Assembly (NCBI GenBank): GCA_964059195.1
Contig: CAXKWD010000001.1
Span: 157,964,532-158,028,531, forward strand
Length of the DNA stretch: 64,000 nucleotides
Direction of reading: 5' to 3'
From: Ectobius pallidus
Taxonomy: Eukaryota; Arthropoda; Insecta; Blattodea; Ectobiidae
The notes below the pieces were generated by a model, which saw only the letters and a list, made by a program, of their open reading frames with translations, searched no databases and was not told the origin of the DNA. Shown piece after piece: positions 58,187 to 64,000 of the stretch. Made by a program: the position numbers and the translations under genes. The first letter of the stretch is position 1. Each line of letters opens with the position of its first letter.

Positions 58187-58869
58187 GAATTTTCTCCTAT
58201 AATATTCTCACCCTCGTATAAGTTAATAAGACTTTTCTGGATACATAAGCGATGTCCTTCAAGTGTTCTGTCACGAACAATAGTATTAATCCTACCAAAT
58301 TTAAAATACCATGGTGTGTGGAAAAGACAACGTAACAAAAATAACACATCGTTTCCTTACTATTACAGAATTATTAAGTTATTTGATTAACAAAACCTTA
58401 AATTCAATTAAAAATAAAAATAAAATTAATATTAAATTTTTCTCAATTCTGGTACGATCAGAAAGGCGAGGGTTAGAAACTCTAAAAGATGAATCACGGA
58501 GATCATGAATCACCCCGCTTTATTATGAATTGGCGCATGAATGACACAAAAATATTAAGATCTGGCTCTGGTGAATACAAATCAAAGTTCTTAGCGAATT
58601 GAGATTGCACGTTTATCTCGATCTAGTAAAAAATACATAAAATGCAGATTTATTTAGTTGCAGTATACTGTATTTGATACATGAACTACTGTTGCCAATA
58701 AAAACTGTCAAGCACAAACGAAACAAAATAAATGGAGGCAGTGATAAGTATAAATGTAGGATGTCAGTTGTTTTTATTTTAAATAAAGAACTGGGGTTAT
58801 ATAGTAGGAGTAGGGGATTAACTGAACAAAACACCATCGACGTACGAGAGCATTAGACGGGGTTTGTAG
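58187..58869. other. No recognisable feature
   Basis: AT-rich. No gene seen. Confidence 0.45.
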
Positions 58870-59110
58870 GACGACACAAAAATTGACATTCAACACAGAG
58901 CAACAGCGGCGCATCGCATCGAACTCGTTGCCATGGCAACGGATGACCCCGCCAGCCGCTACGGAGGCACAACTCAGGTGTCGGCCCACAGTAGTCGAAA
59001 TCCAACTCTAACTCGCTGCCCCTGCCGCCAATATCAATAAAACTGGAGAACTCGAGAGAAAGTGTGCACTAAATCTAAGCTTTACTCTACCGCCAAGTAT
59101 TTTAAAGGAG
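58870..59110. other. Small GC- and CpG-richer island
   Basis: About 240 bp clearly GC-richer than the flanks, with several CpG dinucleotides and a perfect RFX X-box palindrome. It could be a promoter or enhancer. No coding exon is identifiable beside it. Confidence 0.35.
58927..58940. promoter_or_regulatory. Perfect RFX X-box palindrome
   Basis: GTTGCCATGGCAAC is the full palindromic binding site for RFX-family factors, which in animals control ciliary genes. Whether it is used here is unknown. Confidence 0.4.
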
Positions 59111-59582
59111 AGACCCATGAGAATAGTCAGAAATGGAAAAAAATAAAAAATAAATGGAAAAAAAGCTTTGTTTTTCCTAACAAAATGTAGAATATGATAA
59201 TTTTTTATAGGCCTATGTATCATTGAAATAATTTACATTTTACTCGTAAGGGAAATATTGATGTTTGGCCATTTCTAATTTAGGGAAAAAGTAATGTTTA
59301 TTTCGAAACTGTTAAAATAAACACATAGGCCTAGGCCTAAATTAAATTAATAGTTATTAAAATTAAATCTTACTAACAGATTAGTTATTGCTAATATAAC
59401 AATATTCTATGAAACTACACAGCATTTAACACCTCTCTTTAGTTTCCCAGAGGAATGTCCTTTATGTCGGAACACTGTTTTATGCATAAATTAAATTAAT
59501 AACTAATAAAATATACTCTGCAGCCTACATACAATAACTTTTCACTGAAATATACATAATTTAAGTAGACTTTTGTTTTCCA

Positions 59583-59660
59583 TTACTATTTCCGAAATTG
59601 AAGTTACTATTTCCGAAATATATATTACTTTTTCCGAAATTTAAATGACTTTTTCCGAAA
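59583..59660. repeat. 21-bp tandem repeat, about four copies
   Basis: Units of the form TTACTATTTCCGAAAT plus five variable A/T bases, repeated near 59,583, 59,604, 59,625 and 59,646. Confidence 0.85.
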
Positions 59661-59675
59661 ACCATAATTAGAAAC

Positions 59676-60340
59676 CTATGCTCTGTTAATATGGTATCCT
59701 AAGATTTTAAGTTCTACATGACTTGTACCTTTTCCACGTCTTTTCGCTTCCATATTATTCATAAAAATGTCTTCACATCCATCAAAAACTATGTCAATTC
59801 TTTGTACGTTAGGTCCGAAATAGGAAACAAAATGTACTTGTAGAAAGCTTCTGCGAAGTCCCCAAACGTTGTGTACTTTATGTAGTTGAATGATGAACAC
59901 AAGAGCCATCCCGTCAAATATATGGATCATACAATGAGCTGACGAAAGAACATAGTCTGCATCACATAGTCTGCGCAATTAACTTAATTTTCAATAGCAT
60001 TCATAAAAACGTGTATTTGAAGAACCCATACACATCAGTCAAAGCACGAGGATATTCCGCTAGTTCATAACTAGCAATAGACTTCAGGTCATATTCACGT
60101 TGAATCGATAACATTACAGTCTTATGGACGTCACGAGATTATTTTGATTTCTGAAGTTCCTCGTTTAAGTCTTTTTGGCAGTGTGTGCCTTTGTGCTTAG
60201 CAACGTAGTTGCCCTTTTCATATGGTCGAATACACTTTTTTCTTTTTTCTAAAGTTTATGTCAAAGAATTCTCCATGTTCTTCAAGCTTCAAAATACAAG
60301 ACAGAACACTTTCTTCTACCAATGTACTAATACATACATT
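59676..60340 (-). pseudogene. Decayed copy of an uncharacterised metazoan protein family
   Basis: Read 3' to 5' on the plus strand, two blocks survive. The first (60,114-60,001) encodes MLSIQREYDLKSIASYELAE then YPRALTDVYGFFKYTFL. The second (59,978-59,676) encodes IHIFDGMALVFIIQLHKV, then FGPNVQRIDIVFDG and MEAKRRGKGTSHVELKI before a stop. The order 'YEL...P.AL(F)D..G..+', 'IDGMALVQ', 'RVD+VFD.Y...S+K...R.RRG' is one I recall from a large family of unnamed metazoan proteins, often multiplied in arthropod genomes. Stops and frame changes separate the blocks. Weaker coding-like sequence (KKVYSTI, KGQLRC) extends to about 60,300. Family identity is from memory and has no agreed name. Confidence 0.5.
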
Positions 60341-61435
60341 GTATTTCGTCTTTTTATGTAAATATGTCTTTTTCTGACAGGCTGCTAATCAAACTCTTCG
60401 GTGCTGGTGCGCGTGCATAGTGTTGATGTTAGGCGGAAAGCGGAGGCCTACATTCATTGACATAGCGCCAGTGCAGTGGCCACGTCAAAATTAGTTTTGC
60501 CGTTTGGAAGAAGGTTTGCGTTAACTTCTTAGTATAACATTTCAAACCAATTAAGTGTTATAAAAATGCATAAATATAGCCTAACATTATATTAGTTTTT
60601 ATTTTAATACTTCGCACTTTTAATTGAAAAGGGTAAAAGATATCAAGAAAAGTGGCAATACACTTTTTTAAAATTCAAAATTGCCTCTCATTTAAACAAA
60701 AAATAAAAAAAGATTGGACCAGGGATCACTGAGATAATGCTGTCAGCTTGACGAGGCTCATCCTCCATTAAAATGGCGGCTCAAGATAAAGCCCGACCAC
60801 AATATTTGGTGGCAACCTGCATTTCTACAATACTTTAAGTTGTCATAATTAAGAATTAAAAAAGAAAGTGCGTCCGAAAGGTTTTGGATAACTCATGCCC
60901 CAATACGGCCTCGTCTATTACCTAAGTAATGCAACTCGGTTTTCAACATTATTTGTTGAAAGCTGCATGAACTTACGAATCGTGGAAAGTTAGCACTTAC
61001 ATTCGGCCAACTATCCAACTGCTTTCACTTTTCCTTTGTACCCGTACGTATATTAAAATATGAAGCATTAATACCTGGGTACACACATTAATAAGCTATA
61101 TCGTTAAGTGTTTAAATAACTAATTGTCTCGTTGTGAACACTTTATTAAATCCAGTTTCAGTAACCACTCTGCTAATTTACATTTTAAAAATATTTTTTT
61201 CTGGTTTGTAGTCGTAGGATGTTAATATTTCTGTAACCTCAAATGGTTTTAATTAAATCTGTATAAACCACATTAGGTTTCCAATGACACCAAAAACCAG
61301 TGAGAAAAAAAAGATCTGCTGCTATTACAGTCGTTGGATGTTTCTAAAAGTACTCTACACAATTTCATGTTTGTGTTATGTTAAAAACTTGATAAAAAAT
61401 ACAACCCTGTACCCTTAACTAAAACTTAGTTACAC
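60341..61435. other. Unassigned, with a GC-richer part and a YY1-type motif
   Basis: No gene called. AAAATGGCGGC at 60,770-60,780 matches the YY1/Pho consensus. It overlaps an ATG opening MAAQDKARPQYLVATCISTIL before a stop. The stretch 60,390-60,520 is GC-richer. Confidence 0.4.
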
Positions 61436-61959
61436 TTAGCATATTACACACACTTCACAATTCATAAGATAAAACATAAAATGATGTATAAAACATACTA
61501 AAACAATGGCGTCGCAATGTAAAAAATTCCCTTTAGGCAGGCCTACAGGTTGAGGTAGATTTCGAAGTGCTAAATCTCGCCTTATATAAGAGCTATCGAG
61601 AAACCAGTTATTGATTGGTAGAGTATTTATCAAGAGCTTTTCAACGATACCCCATAAGACGTGGTTCCAAAAATTTCGAATTTCCATCCCCCCACCAACC
61701 ACCCCGCTCGTAAACCCCAAACCCTTGAATCGTTGGTGTCGCTGTAGACTCCATAGGGAGTTCTCTAATTTATTCAAAAAAAGTTTCCCTCTAAACTTCA
61801 TAATGACCGAGATATAAATGTTTTAAAATTTCAACCCCCGACCACCCCTTGGGTCAATTTTGCTGATTAACGAACTTGTCCGAACTATTGGGCCTAGAAA
61901 TAACATAATAAAATTTGGTTCAAATATCTTCAAAATTACGGCCGCTAGCGTGTAAAGAT
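61436..61959. other. Unassigned, probably repeat-derived
   Basis: Open frames on both strands (121 codons minus at 61,436-61,801; 68 plus) lack recognisable domains. The C-rich blocks (CCCCCCACCAACCACCCC, AACCCCCGACCACCCC) suggest a mobile element of unknown family. Confidence 0.35.
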
Positions 61960-61983
61960 TATATATATATATATATATATATA
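61960..61983. repeat. (AT)n microsatellite
   Basis: Uninterrupted AT dinucleotides. Confidence 0.95.
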
Positions 61984-62859
61984 AATATCACAAAGTTTTT
62001 TTTTTTTTTTTGAACAGGCGGTGGTTTCGTACTTAGGGAGGCATGAAACGTAAAGATATGAAATAATTTTTCGAAAGTCATGACATGGTATCGATTGCAA
62101 TAGGAAGATTTTTCTTCGAAATCTACCTAAAAGAACTGTTTGTTGAGTTCAGCTCTTTTGTGCTGGATCCCAGAGGTGTCATGTTTATAGCTTAATTCAG
62201 GGCCCGAGGGGTCAGAATGTACGTGCATAATATTTCGAAGAAACAATTAAGGCTTACCGAGCAGGGGAATTGCTGTAATTATTATTTTAGCCTAATATAA
62301 TTTTTTGCCAGGCACATCACTCATTTATGTTTTATGTTCCGACAAAGGGAATTGGTTTGTTAATTATATTTATTATGTATTTTTGTTGCTTTGATTAAGA
62401 AGATAATGCATCTATCGGTAGCCGTATATTTCGATAGAATGCACAGTAGGACCTATTATATGAATAGCATCCGCTTTTAATTTTTCAACGGTTAGTTAAA
62501 AAAATATTTTAGTTTTTTTTATTAACATTTGGCTATTTTTTAACTTTGTTATTTAATTATAAATTATTTTGTTTAGTAAAATTAATAATGTACTTGTGAG
62601 TTTAATTCTGGAACCAATACCCGTGTTTCTATTCTGTTATTAATCTTATTACACAGGCTAAATTATATAATGAGATATGTTGAGATAATAATGAATATAT
62701 ATTATAATAATTATTACAGACTATGATAAAGTATTAAGTTACGATTATGATATCAGATATAAGAAAGCTATGATAAATTGAACTTAACAAGCTGAGGAAA
62801 ATTAAATCATATGAAGCAGAGCTATTTACTCAACGAGAATTACTTAATAAATATTACAA
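61984..62859. other. No recognisable feature
   Basis: AT-rich sequence upstream of the recursive splice site. No gene seen. Confidence 0.45.
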
Positions 62860-62862
62860 CTG

Positions 62863-62888
62863 TATTTCTTTTCTTTTCAGGTAAGTAC
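62863..62888 (+). promoter_or_regulatory. Candidate recursive (zero-length exon) splice site
   Basis: A pyrimidine tract (TGTATTTCTTTTCTTTTCAG, ending at 62,880) abuts GTAAGTACG. Acceptor and donor are both near-consensus with no base between them. This is the ratchet-point structure known from Drosophila long introns, in which the intron is removed in steps. It implies that a plus-strand gene with a long intron spans this position. Confidence 0.6.
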
Positions 62889-62890
62889 GA

Positions 62891-64000
62891 CTTCCAGTTT
62901 CGATGCTGAGTCTACCCGAGCGAGGCCAATGGATCTAACGCATGACTGGTAGGATGGGACCAATACAGAAGAACTCCAAGAAACGTATTAATAACAATTT
63001 TAATGTTTGAATCTCAAATACAATAAGCTGCATAAGGCTTTGAAAGATCTGAAAGATCTGAACGTACTTGAATGAATGCAAGACAGAACCTTTGAATTCC
63101 CTAGTAGGGCAGTGAACCTAAGATTGAATCACATTATTCACTGCGAAATTTTTGTAGTCTATGTTTCATTACATGAAACACGTACAGATAATGTGAATAA
63201 GGAAGCAGAGTTGAATGATGCAACTTTAATTTTGATTGCAATACTTCTTAATACATATAGATTAGTTGAAATCCGGTATTTTTTGCTCTATCATGGTATA
63301 CGTAAACTTGAAGGTTTATATATTTACGGAGACTTAAAAATTAAACTTCTTCAAAGAAATGGCACATATTACACGCAATGAAGAAAGGTACAATGAATGT
63401 TCATCAAATAATTATGTCCTTTAAAGCTCATAGCATTGTTCTATGTGAGAGACTTCTTGTGTAATAAATTACTAAAAATCTCCTGCGACCAGCACAGATA
63501 AAAATTCTAAATTTGCGATATAATTTTCCATTCTGGTGATATATGAATTTAGATTATTTAAAATATATATCTATAAATTTAACCCAAACTAGAATTTAAC
63601 TAACAGCCAAAATAGAAATTAGAAAACTATGACATATTGGAGTTGAAATTAAATATTATTAATTTCATTCACAATTATCAAAGGCAGAAGGTCTTGCAGA
63701 GAGTGAAGGTTGATCAAATGAGCAAAAGGGGGAAAGCTCGGAATGCGCAGTAGAACTAACGCGCAACTAAACACGAGCCCCCCCCCCCCGCAAGGAAAAA
63801 ACAAAACCGTTACACATTGACATCGTTACAAAGAAATTAATCAAACAGAGCAGGCTACAATATCAAAACGATCTACAATTTGATACGTTTCGTTTAGGAT
63901 GGAGTGGGGCATTCAATATTATTGTAACACCATAATAATGTTATGCCTATTATAATAAGTAATAATTAATGTTTATATGCTGTCAAGTGGACAAGTATAA
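62891..64000. other. No recognised gene
   Basis: The 101-codon frame at 63,076-63,381 has no recognisable motif. A C-homopolymer lies at about 63,779-63,789. The rest is AT-rich. Confidence 0.45.

Noticed and set aside
63076..63381. 101-codon frame downstream of the recursive splice site
   Set aside because: No recognisable motif, no good acceptor or donor, composition like the background.

Overview
This window looks like non-coding and transposon-rich DNA from a large, AT-rich arthropod genome, most likely an insect and plausibly a cockroach or relative. The evidence is the insect-type LINE fragments, tRNA-derived SINEs, hAT, Tc1/mariner and pogo-type inverted-repeat elements, many (AAT)n microsatellites, and a scattered palindrome TAGGCCTA. 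The species call is an inference from repeat character. No conserved housekeeping gene, rRNA gene or clearly functional tRNA gene was recognised.

Layout. 1-13 kb: SINE pieces, a hexanucleotide hairpin repeat, a 1.9 kb hAT-type element with a second hAT-type element nested in it (both with perfect 8-bp target duplications), a third hAT-type element at 7.0 kb, a LINE 3' end at 9.3 kb and a MITE at 11.6 kb. 13-29 kb: a weak candidate exon at 13.25 kb, a long interspersed repeat, Tc1/mariner remnants (18.4 and 23.3 kb), a terminal-inverted-repeat element at 20.2 kb, a modular repeat at 22.4 kb, a MITE at 24.9 kb and a LINE 3' end at 28.3 kb. 29-46 kb: LINE remnants, foldback MITEs (34.6 and 41.5 kb), a hAT-like element at 39.1 kb, a 3-copy tandem repeat at 40.2 kb and further repeat copies. 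52-64 kb: a modular repeat copy, a pogo/Tigger-like MITE with intact ends, SINEs, an RFX X-box palindrome, a decayed minus-strand protein-coding remnant, and a near-perfect zero-length-exon (recursive) splice site at 62,880.

The outstanding feature is at 46.4-51.2 kb. A 30-bp unit is repeated 121 times in perfect register (47,341-50,970) with no insertion or deletion. One frame is open throughout and encodes an alanine/glutamate-rich decapeptide repeat (consensus AAEEIAAHDR) followed by about 60 non-repetitive residues. The array starts exactly at a plausible 3' splice site. About 0.9 kb upstream, a TATA-like box, an ATG in good context and a GTAAGT donor form a tiny first exon whose phase matches the repeat exon, giving a two-exon model of 1,284 residues. 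I recognise no family for it, and whether it is expressed is unknown.

The plus-strand recursive splice site at 62.88 kb, a weaker one at 25.24 kb and the lack of other genes fit a window lying mostly inside a very long plus-strand intron, with the decapeptide-repeat locus nested in it or forming one of its exons. That reading is inference.
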